This document shows, piece by piece, positions 15,974 through 26,519 of a stretch of 64,000 bases of DNA. The notes beneath the pieces are model-generated. The model searched no databases. It saw only the letters and a program-made list of their open reading frames with translations, and was not told the origin of the DNA. The stretch comes from Cruorifilaria tuberocauda (taxonomy: Eukaryota; Nematoda; Chromadorea; Rhabditida; Onchocercidae). Positions within the stretch are counted from its first letter, which is position 1, and every line of letters begins with the position of its first letter. The stretch lies in the NCBI GenBank assembly GCA_013365365.1, contig JABVXU010000029.1, positions 124,001 to 188,000 on the forward strand, written 5' to 3'. The translations under genes and the position numbers were made by a program.

Positions 15974-18900
15974 TTATTTATAACTTTGATTTAATTTTCC
16001 ATTTCCTGATTCTACTAATTTCGACGATTGTTTTGGTTCATATCCATAAAAAAATGATGAAAAAATGACAACCACTGCACCAATAGCAAAAAACCTTCAA
16101 GAAAAAAATGACAAATTAGGAAATACTAAAAAAATTGGAAAAAATTGACAAATTAAAAAAAAATATGAAGTTTCAATAAATTCAAATTCAAGAAATCAAA
16201 AATATAATTTGTTGCCGATGATTCCCAAAAAAAAAAGGAAAATTTATAAAAACATTGTGTGAAAATCTTATATTTAGTATCTCTAAACTCGACAGGGTTA
16301 AATTCGGAAGTCTGATTTTCCAAAATTTAAGAAAATGAAAAAACTTGCAATGATGGTTGGAAATCATCTAGGAGCCAGTAAGACATTAAGCTCGACAGTA
16401 TAATTGAAAATGATACAGCGAAGCCCTTAAGTATATTATCAGCATATTTCACTACCAAGGCTACAACAAATCCCCCATAAGCCTGAAAATAACAATCAAA
16501 ATGGTTTAAGGAAATAAAGTACATAGATACTCAAGTTCAAAAAAACTTCGAGAAATTAGACTATCACTTTAAATTGATAAAACTAATCCAAACTTCATGA
16601 ATTATGGAATAGAAATACGCTTACGAATATTCTAAGGGATATTTGTAATATACATTTACAATCTCACTAGGTTCAATTTTAATAGAAAAATTAAAAAATA
16701 ATAATGGATTTTCTTGATTCACCTTCATGCCAGCATTAGTACATATTACAGCCAGTAGAACCTTATCACACGATTTGGATGGAAGAAAATTTGTTAGCAA
16801 TTCTTAATTTTTTTATTGAAATAGAAATTTCGTGTTCACATAGCCCGAAAATAAGTATTTCGGATAACATCTGAATATTTATTCGGATCCTCAATTTAAT
16901 CGAAATAATGATAACTGATAAATATCCATTACACATCTTCTTGCGTCATTACTACATAGAGTTGAGAGTTAATCATGTCTTGCATCAAATAACAAAAAAT
17001 TAAATAACTTTCAACAAATAAAAATTAAAAATAGCGTTAAAAACCTGGAGCAGAACAACGATCCAAATTACACTATTATATCCTTGAAAAAAACCATACT
17101 CGTTTACTTGCTTAGAATCGTAAAACCACACCATAAAAAATCCACTAAAAATGCTGAAGAATGCTGCAAAAACAAATCAAAAATTACTACATAGAGTTGA
17201 GAGTCATATCATTATTGAAAGTAATTACCATTATTCATTAGCAAAAAAAATTATTTTTCTCTAAAAAAGTTTTAAAATTTTAGAAATGACTTTTTTCATA
17301 GATATCTTAAAAAACCAATTAAGCAACTGGTTTTTCTATAAATATGCAAATATTTGGAATACAATATATTTTATAATCATTTCATAATCAATTTTATTTT
17401 GTAATCAAAATTGCTATTATTGGAAAATCTTGTTGATTAAATTAAATCATAATGCAAAGTTAAAAGTATACCAAGTTGTAAATTTCGCATCCAAAGTGAT
17501 GTCGAACTTTTCAAAACTTTCTCTAAGTAGACACCCGCAAAACCGCTCAAGAAACACGCTGCAATGACAGTGAGTAAACCGACCACTTTATCCGAATCTG
17601 CTGATAAGGGTTTTGCAGTTGATGATGTCATTTTACCCAAATCGGTGGGCAACTAGAATTGACCATTTCTGTGGAATATGAAATTAAAAGTAAAAAAATG
17701 GAAAAAAAAGCTTATCTGCCACAAAAAATTGATCTCCTATCAAAATTATTTGCAATTTATCTACTTTCCTCTGATTTAATCTAGACTTAAATTATTTCTC
17801 AAATAGCTATATGGTTTTTTTTGATAAATGTATAAATCACGATAATTCAAATTTAATCTTGCTTGTTATAACAATAGCCACTACTTGAAATAATCGAAAC
17901 AGAAGAATTTTATAGATATCTTAAGTCTTATATAAAACAAGAATAAACTTCAAAAGGTAAAATATTTCACAAAAAACATACTTGCACTAAAACGACTCCA
18001 ACCGTCAGCAAGAATAATGATAACCATTTTTGACTGTTCAATTTTCTCCTTAGCAGTGTTACGGAAAACAATGCTGTTGTGAGAATTTTTAGCTGATAAG
18101 TTACCTTAAAAATTCATTTAATAGAAAACAAGAAAATAACTGAATTCACATGAAATGGGATATTATTTTTATCATGAATCTAATTGGCAAATATCTTATA
18201 GTATGTTTCATAATATTATGCTTATTATTTTAAGAATGGAAAAGAATTAAATCCTCCACTTACTCGCCTATTTATTTTATATCTAATCTGCATACCAAAA
18301 TATACGAATACAGAACAATTCAACACATTTTCACAAAATTATTTGTTTCTTATTAACACTAAAACTTGCTCACTAGACCATAACCGTAAACCCGAGTAAG
18401 TCCAGACTGTATTTGCTTACCCGTATTTTAGACGATGACCATTACAATGTGAACTAGTAAATAATTATGAGATAAGAAAATATTATAAAATTTAAAAGTT
18501 TCGACATAAAACCTAAAAGTATCAAGCAAAATTTACTTAATATGACTAATTTTAATTTTATTTGCTGATTTGCTTCACTATCAATTCGATTACCTGATAA
18601 GTAGCTGCATCAAGCTTTGACAAAGCGATAAAAAGGAGATTATTTTGTACGACATATAAAAATGCCGGAACAGCCATTTTTAAAGTATCCTTTGATTTTA
18701 TGTAACATTCTGCATAAACTTCATTCACGAATCCCACACACTTCCAGGCTAGAATTGATACTAATCACCTTACTTTTATAATAAGGAAAAAAATATACAT
18801 ATGGAATAAATTGTTTATGGTCATTTGTTTTTTACTAATTAAATAAAACTTTAAAATTCAAAATAAAAATGAATGATATGAAATTTCGATGTATATAAAG

Positions 18901-19825
18901 AAAGCGTATCAACAAATACCCAGCTGCCTCGACAAAAAAGACCTTTGTTATCAAATAATTCAAACCAAGAACAACAATTATTTTCCATATCATATTCATT
19001 TAGTATATATATATAAGTAATATCAAAAAAAATACATACCGTGCTGATGTGCAAGAAAGACCATACATGTAAGCAGTTTGATTATTTCCGCAGTAACTAC
19101 AGCTGTCGATGATAAATACCTGAAATGAAACATTGTTTCGTTTCATAAGTGTTCTTTGTTCAACCACCACATCTCATGGAAATTCTCTAATTATTTCAAA
19201 ATAAAGTTCTTGAATTCAAAAATTGCCCCTCTCTTGAAAGTAGAATCAAAATGCCCGCTCAATACAATAATTGGCCTACAAATTTGCTTTGAATCTACGA
19301 TAAGTTCGTGAATTCAGTTTTCGGATTAACTGACAAACAACATTATGTAGTTACACAATTGAAAATGATGAAAAGCTGTTCGTTGCGTCGACAACGTAAA
19401 AGACAATAAATTTCTATTAAGCCAACTGACAGTAATTTTAATCATATCACGCGCGTGATTCATGCAATTCATAAAGAATCCTGCTAAACTCCAAATGTGA
19501 TTTAGATAAATTGAACTGTACAATTGATTAAAGTATTACAAATGATTAAAATGTTATAAATAAGTATAAGTGAATTAGACATTACGGAGCTTCTGAACTG
19601 ATTAGAATTTGAAATTTCTGAATGACTTGAGTCAAACCTTGGTCCATCAACTTTCTGGATACGTGAATAATGCAAGATGAGTACAAGAAGTGTCGTTTGA
19701 AGGATTAATACAATCAGTGATACCCATTTCAAATTCCTCCCATCCATTACAGAATACAACCTATTCCGAAATTTATCGGAGAAAATTAGCAGTTCGCCCT
19801 GCTGCTGATCGAGATGATGCACCAT
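15974..19825 (-). CDS. SLC35A-type nucleotide-sugar transporter (frame conflict in last exon)
   Basis: Golgi antiporter family that brings UDP-galactose or UDP-N-acetylglucosamine into the lumen for glycosylation; the substrate cannot be told from sequence. Exons on the minus strand: 19825-19638, 19119-19040, 18748-18594, 18104-17982, 17652-17472, 17163-17045, 16482-16345, 16094-15974. Signature segments are LQNN-like [54 protein letters not shown] and [13 protein letters not shown]; several hydrophobic helices are evident. Length is about 367 residues, normal for the family. Exons 1-7 join in phase. Exon 8 carries the expected C-terminus ([15 protein letters not shown]) one base out of frame behind a run of six T (complement of 16088-16093). 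The ATG at 19825 precedes a cytosolic leader; the methionine 26 residues later is an alternative. Confidence 0.85.
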
Positions 19826-22800
19826 TCTGGTTTCTTCACAGCCGTCAGTACCGCTGAATGCAATACATCCGTCTTGCTTCGTTTCCGGACTGTCGACAGG
19901 CCTGTAATCAGCTTACCAAACTTCCGGAATCGATTATTTATTAAACGGAACTTTTTTTATACATACTTATCTTGGTTAAAGAAAAAATGGAATTAACTAT
20001 TGTAAATTATTGAAACAACAGTTCAGAAGAAACTCGCATATGAATTATCAGAATTATTCGATTTCTGATTTCAAATCAAATCTAATTTCATCATTTTCTA
20101 GAATCTAGCATATAATTGTTTGGGTAAAAGACCAATATCTGATAGCTGATTTTAATTCCCTCCCACTGTCGGTTAAATCGTCAAACATTATCTTATTACA
20201 ATATTTCGATGTGTTTTAATATCATACCAATTTCTACACTATTATATCAACTAAACAGATTCATATGTGATCACCTGAAAAAGAATTCAAAAAAGTAGTA
20301 GCTATTTCAATTGTAAATTGATTTGCTAAGATATTTGAAAGTTCAGGACAAAAAAAAATTTAATCCATAGTGTGAAGTTTATGTTATTGTTATTATTCGT
20401 GCTAGAAGGAATTGGAGTAATAACCAGAGCAACTGAACCAGTTTTCGAAGTTTAAAAAAATGTGAAAGATAGCAATTCATGTTAAGTGATTTAAGTTAAG
20501 TGATTACTTTGTAATATGGTTTCTCCTCTTTTCTTACTTATTAAAAAATTTTTATTTTATTTTATTTTAAAAGTTTTATTCTATTAAAAAAAAATTTGAA
20601 AATTTTATTAAATAAATTTGAAATTTTTGGAAAAATTCAATATCTGCTTTTGAATCTTTTATTGATCATTGAAAGTTAAATTCCAGGGTGAAAGTTGGTT
20701 TAGAGAACATCTTTTGTACAAGTGTTTGAAATTCGGTGCTTACAATATAGTTGGTAGGCATTTCTGGCTTGTTGTAATCGTAACATGATTCGGATCAGGA
20801 ATTCTCGAATTCTTAAATAAAATTTGCATAATTGATATTGAAAGAATGCATTAAAAAGAGAGACTAAAAATAATTTGAGGCATCTATCAAAAAGCCACCT
20901 TTTCCGGATTTCCGATCATTGCATTTTTCTAGCAATTCGCAGGATCAATTTTAAATGGTCAATTAAATTCGAATGTAAAGAATCAAAAACCCGAATTTTA
21001 AAACAAAAAATTCCGAATCTAAATTTTACTAACGTTATTTTTCTATCTGTCAAGACAAACTGAAAAATTTTCAGGATGTCGTACAAGAAAAAGTCGACCA
21101 ATGAATATCGGTGAAACATATATTACTGATTTCATCGCTCATCAATGTTTCGAGAACAATTCCAAAATATACTATCGAGAATCTCCATGTGACATTTTGG
21201 GACAACTATCATGTCGTTCATTTGATCAGGAACCGTAAACTATCTCATTTGTCGTATAACTGCAATAAAATTATTAAATGGTTCCACTTTATTTTTTTTT
21301 CAAATATGTGAGTGCTCTGAAAATGATAAAATGATAAAATTAATACAAACGGTGAGTCAATGAATGAACAAACTGTTTTTTGATTTAATGAAGTTCTGCA
21401 AATTTCAGTCATACAAAAATTGCATTGCAGAATTCATCAAAAATTTATTGGTCGCTTTATTTGATCGTATGAATCAAACTGCGATTTATCCAACAGTAAC
21501 TTTCCGATATTTATTAATAATTTGAAAGAAATTTATTTCTAAAAATTTTGTACGTCTGAAGATTTTTTCAAAGTCCTGAATTAAATCCTTAATTAGATTT
21601 AAATTATTCTCAAATTTAGAAAGAGAATTGTACTTTCAGTTTGATAAGTTCTTAAAATGAGAATATAACGTTATGCAAATTTTAGAAATAGCTGGTTTAC
21701 CGCAAGTTGAAAGGTTGTGAATTCGCACGGAATGCCAGTAGTATTGAATCGAGTTAAGGTTATACTTCCTAGTCGGCACATTAAATGGTCAATAATATCA
21801 GTTCCGATTGTATTATGGATTATCCTTTTCAAATCAGAATTTACCAACAGTTTCTTTTAGCTTAAATATGGATTAAAAATAACAAGATTATGGAACCTAC
21901 CTTAGCGCATTACATTGCAAAATATCTCGCATAACATTGATTGTTAGGCAGAACCGGAAATACGGAATATTTAATGTTGAGGATTCGAGAAAAACTAAAA
22001 GAGTATCTCGATCTAAATGATAAAAAGATATGTATGATTATTTCTTGTGTTGATACCGATCAAATGAGAATGAATTAAGGAAAATAACCACTGAATTGGA
22101 TGTCTGAATCGTAAATTTTAGAACAATGCCCAGAAAAAAATAAGTGGTAACTTACACTTTAAGAATTTTAATTTCTGATTTTCTTATTATCACGAATATC
22201 TTTTGATCATTTAATTTTAATTTCAGACGTAAAATTTGAATTGTCATAAATAATTCGCATAAATTTGCAGCTCAGTATTGCGAAAAATCGTTGATCCTTT
22301 AGTAGTATTAAATAGAAAATTCTGAAATTAAAGTAAATAATTTATGCGATTAAAGTTGTAAAATAACTTGTAATTTTAGTTTTAATTCTTGTTAATTCCA
22401 GCACGCATTTCAAATATTACGATAACACAATTAGAAAAAACTCATCGACTGAATGATTTATAATTAGCTTTTGCAATTTTTATCACTGATGATATGATAA
22501 TGATAATTATCATAATAAGATATGGTCTTAATTTACGAATACTGCAACTACCAAATGATACTGCAGAATTAACCATAGGTCTGCAGTTATTGAATGAACT
22601 TGAACAAGGCTAGCAACTACTTGATCAAGTTATTACTATCATGGTTTGTAATCATAAGACTGCTACTGTATTTACTTAAGATACAAATTATTATATCAAT
22701 AATTTCAATCATTAAGTAATAATAGTAAAAAGGATTAACAATAACGATGATAAGAGAGCAATGGGAAATTATAATTTCTGATTGATAACTGGAAATATTA

Positions 22801-23754
22801 ACAATGATAAATGATAATAAATAACAATGATAAAAGCAATGATAATGTAACTCGAGAATGTCAAAAATTATTGTTTATAAATAAAAGCATACTTTATTCA
22901 TAGTAATAAAATGAAATGAAAGTTGAAAGCTTTTTAGAATCATAAAGGAATATTTCAAAACTAGGCAATTTAAATAATGCTTATAATCCATGAAATTAAT
23001 TAAAATCAGCAATGAAACCAAAATTTTCATGCCGATGTTTCATTTGTGAATCATTAAATTCAATTACTTCATTGCTTCAATTTGGAGCTTATTAGTATTA
23101 AAGCAGTGTTTTATCACTTAGAGATGACATGAGATCTTTTAGCAAGAAGATTTCATGTTTACCTTTTAGTTTTCATTTCCAACTTCAAACTCCTCATCAA
23201 TTGCAACATTTCTCCAAGTTACTGTTGTTACTGATTCTTTTTTGTAATTAACATAAGGCAGCAGTAATAACACTGATGATAACAAAAGCAATAATTGCAT
23301 TTTTGAAAAATACTTCTCAACTTTTCTTATCATATTTCTTACATAACATAAGGGGTCTTCTTTTACTACTTTGAATTCGATGAAAACTAAATCCTGCTTT
23401 TTGAACAATGTTATATGCGGTTTTGGGTGGTATTGTTTATGGAGAATTTTGATGATTGTATAAGATCGTTTTAACAAAGTCTAAAATTGATAATTTTGTA
23501 TGGTTTAGGGAATAAATGTAAAGATAAAAAAGGTCAGGATTAGTGAGAACTGCTTCTTTTGCTGCATATGTAATATACCCGAATCTCGAATACTGTCGTC
23601 TATGCTTAAATTTGAATAATGTTATTTACCTGTAATTCAAAATTTAGGAGACGGTTCTATCTGATGTCCTACTGATATTTTTTGTGTTATCGCTGGATGA
23701 CGTAGCTTTCCAAATTTAATTTGTTTTTTTTTTTCATTCCGTTTCAGATTACAA
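19826..23754. other. Divergent intergenic region between SLC35A and NDUFA5
   Basis: 3.9 kb between two genes transcribed away from each other, so promoters of both should lie here. It is AT-rich with scattered AAT/GAT repeats (around 22730-22850). One minus-strand frame of 103 codons (23166-23477) is noted under findings but not called as a gene. Confidence 0.55.
23735..23747 (+). promoter_or_regulatory. Candidate trans-splice acceptor of NDUFA5
   Basis: A T-rich run ending in TTCCGTTTCAG lies seven bases before the ATG, with no coding exon upstream. This is the typical look of a nematode spliced-leader acceptor. Transcript data would be needed to tell it from a 5' UTR intron. Confidence 0.55.
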
Positions 23755-25231
23755 ATGCTAACCGATCCAAACAGTTTGCGGTATATTTCGCAATGCGTTT
23801 TGCAAATTGCAAAACGGACGATGTATGACAATCCATATATTAAGACGTTTAAACCTAAAAAACCTCCTTCACCGACTTTTCATAAACAGGTATGCTTTGG
23901 GATAGCAATAAATTAAAAGGATAAGAGTGACCGGAAAAATGTTTCATTTCTGCAATCATTTATGTCATTTTTTGTTCTCGTTTGTTCTCTCAAATCATAG
24001 CCAATTTCCTTACACTAGAAGACTGAATTCTGGAAGCGATATTGTTAAACAGCGAACAAAGTACAGCTGTGCGATAGACAAGAAGTTCCATCCTTTTGGA
24101 ACGTATGGGAAGGCTTTGTCACCGTTTTTGTTCTCGTGATTTACGTAACTTATGGACGATTCAAACAAATTTAAGTGAAATCCGAAAAATCCAAACACTT
24201 TAAGTGAAATCCGAAAAATCCAAACAGTAATATTTAAGTGAAATCCGAAAAATCCAAACACTTTAAGTGAAATCCGAAAAATCCGAACAGTAATATTAGA
24301 CGCATCAAACATGTGCCAGTGCATTGTTCATAGCCATGTATTCATTGTCAAACAACAATATAAATTATTTTATGAGTATGATGCTCAATATTCCATTTCT
24401 TTAGGTTGTTTCTTGCATATCGATTTCTTGTCGTAATTTTATTTTCGCTCTTTCTGCTTTATTTCATGTCGTTTATTGTTGCAGACAACCGGATTAACTG
24501 GTTTATTCGTTGACGAATACCCACATCAAAGTTTGTTGAAAGAATATGGCCGATTAATGAAAGTTTTGGAGCAGATACCTCCACATTCTTCATACCGGAA
24601 ATATACGGAACAGCTTGTGAAAAAGAGAATGGCATTAATTCAAGAGGTTAAGTTTCATTCGTTTGGATGATTTCAATCGTGCGAAAAGCCAAAATATAAA
24701 GTAATTCGTGCCAGTTATGGCGGTCAACTATATGAATTTGTTCCAGGAACCAGATATTCAGAAACTGGAAGAAAAAATTGCTTTGGGACAAATTGAAGAA
24801 GTTATCATGCAGGTATATTATTTATAAGGTGAAAAAAAACTTTCGCAGTCAGCGATGTCTTCCCACTGGAATGGATTTTTATTTTTTGTCAGTTTTGAAA
24901 AAATCTCAAAAACAAAAGCAGAAACTTTACAGTCTACAGTTCAAATAAAGAAAAATAAAATGGCCTCAATATAAAGTAAAATTACTTATTAGGTCAAATG
25001 CACTAAAATGAAAGTGCATTTTAAGAATGGGAAAAAATGAACTTTTTGTATCCTGATCGATTTTGAAGTCCTCACCAATTAAAAAAAATTAGAGTTTTAT
25101 GAAAGAAATAATTAATTTACTTTCAGGCAAAGTATGAAATATTAGCAGCAAAGGAAATTTTAAAAAGTCAAGCTTGGGAACCTTTAATAGAAAAGGCGCC
25201 TGAAGGTCAATGGAATTGGCCTGTTGTATAA
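23755..25231 (+). CDS. NDUFA5: NDUFA5 subunit of mitochondrial complex I
   Basis: Accessory subunit (B13) of NADH:ubiquinone oxidoreductase, in the peripheral arm on the matrix side. Exons 23755-23889, 24485-24646, 24747-24812 and 25127-25231 are all in phase 0 and give 155 residues. The core is TTGLTGL followed by a conserved PH, then YRKYTEQLVKKR, EPDIQKLEEKIALGQIEEVI and a C-terminal WEPL with W-NWP. The first exon gives a 45-residue leader, longer than the mammalian N-terminus. An AATAAA lies at about 25301. The next gene, LSM1, starts 375 bases downstream in the same direction. Intron 1 contains a compact minisatellite (24170-24297). The family assignment is strong. Confidence 0.9.
24170..24297. 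repeat. Minisatellite, four copies of an about 28-base unit in NDUFA5 intron 1
   Basis: The unit TTTAAGTGAAATCCGAAAAA + TCCAAACA is repeated four times. Copies alternate between a short junction (CAC) and a longer one (CAGTAATAT), so the array is really two copies of a roughly 64-base dimer. Near-identity of the copies suggests recent expansion. Confidence 0.9.
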
Positions 25232-25300
25232 CCAGAAAATTCGTGTGATTATAGAACTTTGTTCTTCATTTTTTAATGAAATTGAATAGAATTTTTGTAA

Positions 25301-25307
25301 ATAAAGT
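25301..25307 (+). terminator. Candidate polyadenylation signal of NDUFA5
   Basis: AATAAA about 70 bases after the NDUFA5 stop codon, within the usual distance for a nematode 3' UTR, and before the LSM1 acceptor at 25586. Confidence 0.5.
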
Positions 25308-25573
25308 ATTATCTGGATTTACATTATCTAATTCATGGTCTTGTTGGATAGCCTTTCCATATATCTTGATTTCGATATTTTTATCATTTTTATATATTGA
25401 TTTACCTTTTGGGTCCGGAGTGAAGTTTATAGAACTTTGGTATTAATGTGATTTTTACTTAGTATTTTGGATTATTATTAAATAACTTGTGTTAATTTGG
25501 TTTACATTAAATTTGAGCCCTCAATATTTTTCGGAGAAAGAGCGAAGTTATTCTGTTCTCTTTTCTTAGCTCA

Positions 25574-25586
25574 GAATTATTTTCAG
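25574..25586 (+). promoter_or_regulatory. Candidate trans-splice acceptor of LSM1
   Basis: ATTATTTTCAG ends 20 bases before the LSM1 ATG and about 265 bases after the NDUFA5 polyadenylation signal. This position would suit trans-splicing of a downstream operon gene, or of an independent gene. Confidence 0.5.
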
Positions 25587-25606
25587 CAGTTTGAAGAATT
25601 TTTCTT

Positions 25607-26519
25607 ATGGATTTACCGGATCCATACTTACCTGGCGCTTTAAGTCTATTGGAGCAACTCGACAAGAAACTTTTGGTAGTCCTTCGTGATGGACGTACAC
25701 TGATTGGTTACTTAAGGTATTTTATCACTTTTCAAAAAGACTAGTATTCTCTTGGACTCTTAGTTGCTGATATTTGACAAGGTTTGGATAAGATTTTGTA
25801 AGCTTAGAATCTTTGCATGGGAATTCTATACTAACTGGGAAGTGATGGTCATCGTAATACGACGTATGCAAAATTTTTTCGTGTATTATTTTCTTTGGAT
25901 TGTCAGTCTACGAAATTTGAAAAAATGTGAGACATCATTTGTGTTTTATTTCAGAACAATAGATCAGTTTGCGAATTTGGTACTGCATGAAACTTTAGAA
26001 AGGATCCATGTTGATAAATATTATGGTGATATACAACGTGGAGTATTTTTAATTCGAGGAGAAAATGTCGTTTTGGCGGGTGAAATTGATGAAACGAAGG
26101 AGCAGTCTTCAGGTCTATTAAACTTCTATCTTTAAAAAATCACCATCTATTTTATGTTTGGATGCTAATAAGTTGTAATAAAAAGTAATTTAATGAATTC
26201 ATTAATTACAATCCCAATTACTTCCATGTTTATAATACGGAACAAAACTGTAATTTTTCCAATTCAGGACTAGGGATTTCTTTCATGTTACCTTATATTT
26301 CCCGTCGAAGTTAAAGAAATTCTTGTGACCAGCTTTCAGATCGCTAGTTTTATTTTTTGCTTCTTAGGTCTTATTGCCCTTTCTGCGAAAGAGATCCTTT
26401 CATTGCAACGCGAAAAAATAGAGGAAAAGGAACGATTCGAGGAAGCAAGGAATAAAATAATGAAAGGACGCGGCCATCGTGCAAAACCTACAATCGATGT
26501 TTTCAATGATGAATCATGA
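25607..26519 (+). CDS. lsm-1: LSM1, Sm-like protein of the cytoplasmic mRNA decay complex
   Basis: LSM1 is the subunit that marks the cytoplasmic Lsm1-7 ring, which binds the 3' ends of deadenylated mRNAs and promotes decapping. Exons 25607-25716, 25955-26112 and 26368-26519 join to 139 residues, close to the 133 of the human protein. Sm motif 1 includes KKLLVVLRDGRTLIGYLR and DQFANLVL; Sm motif 2 is GVFLIRGENVVLAGEID. A charged helical tail (LQREKIEEKERFEEA) follows, as in other LSM1 proteins and unlike LSM8. The ATG follows an acceptor at 25586. It lies directly behind NDUFA5 in the same direction. Confidence 0.92.

Noticed and set aside
24170..24297. Regular repeats that could recall a CRISPR array
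   Set aside because: The units are tandem with no unique spacers and lie in an intron of a nuclear gene; they form a minisatellite.
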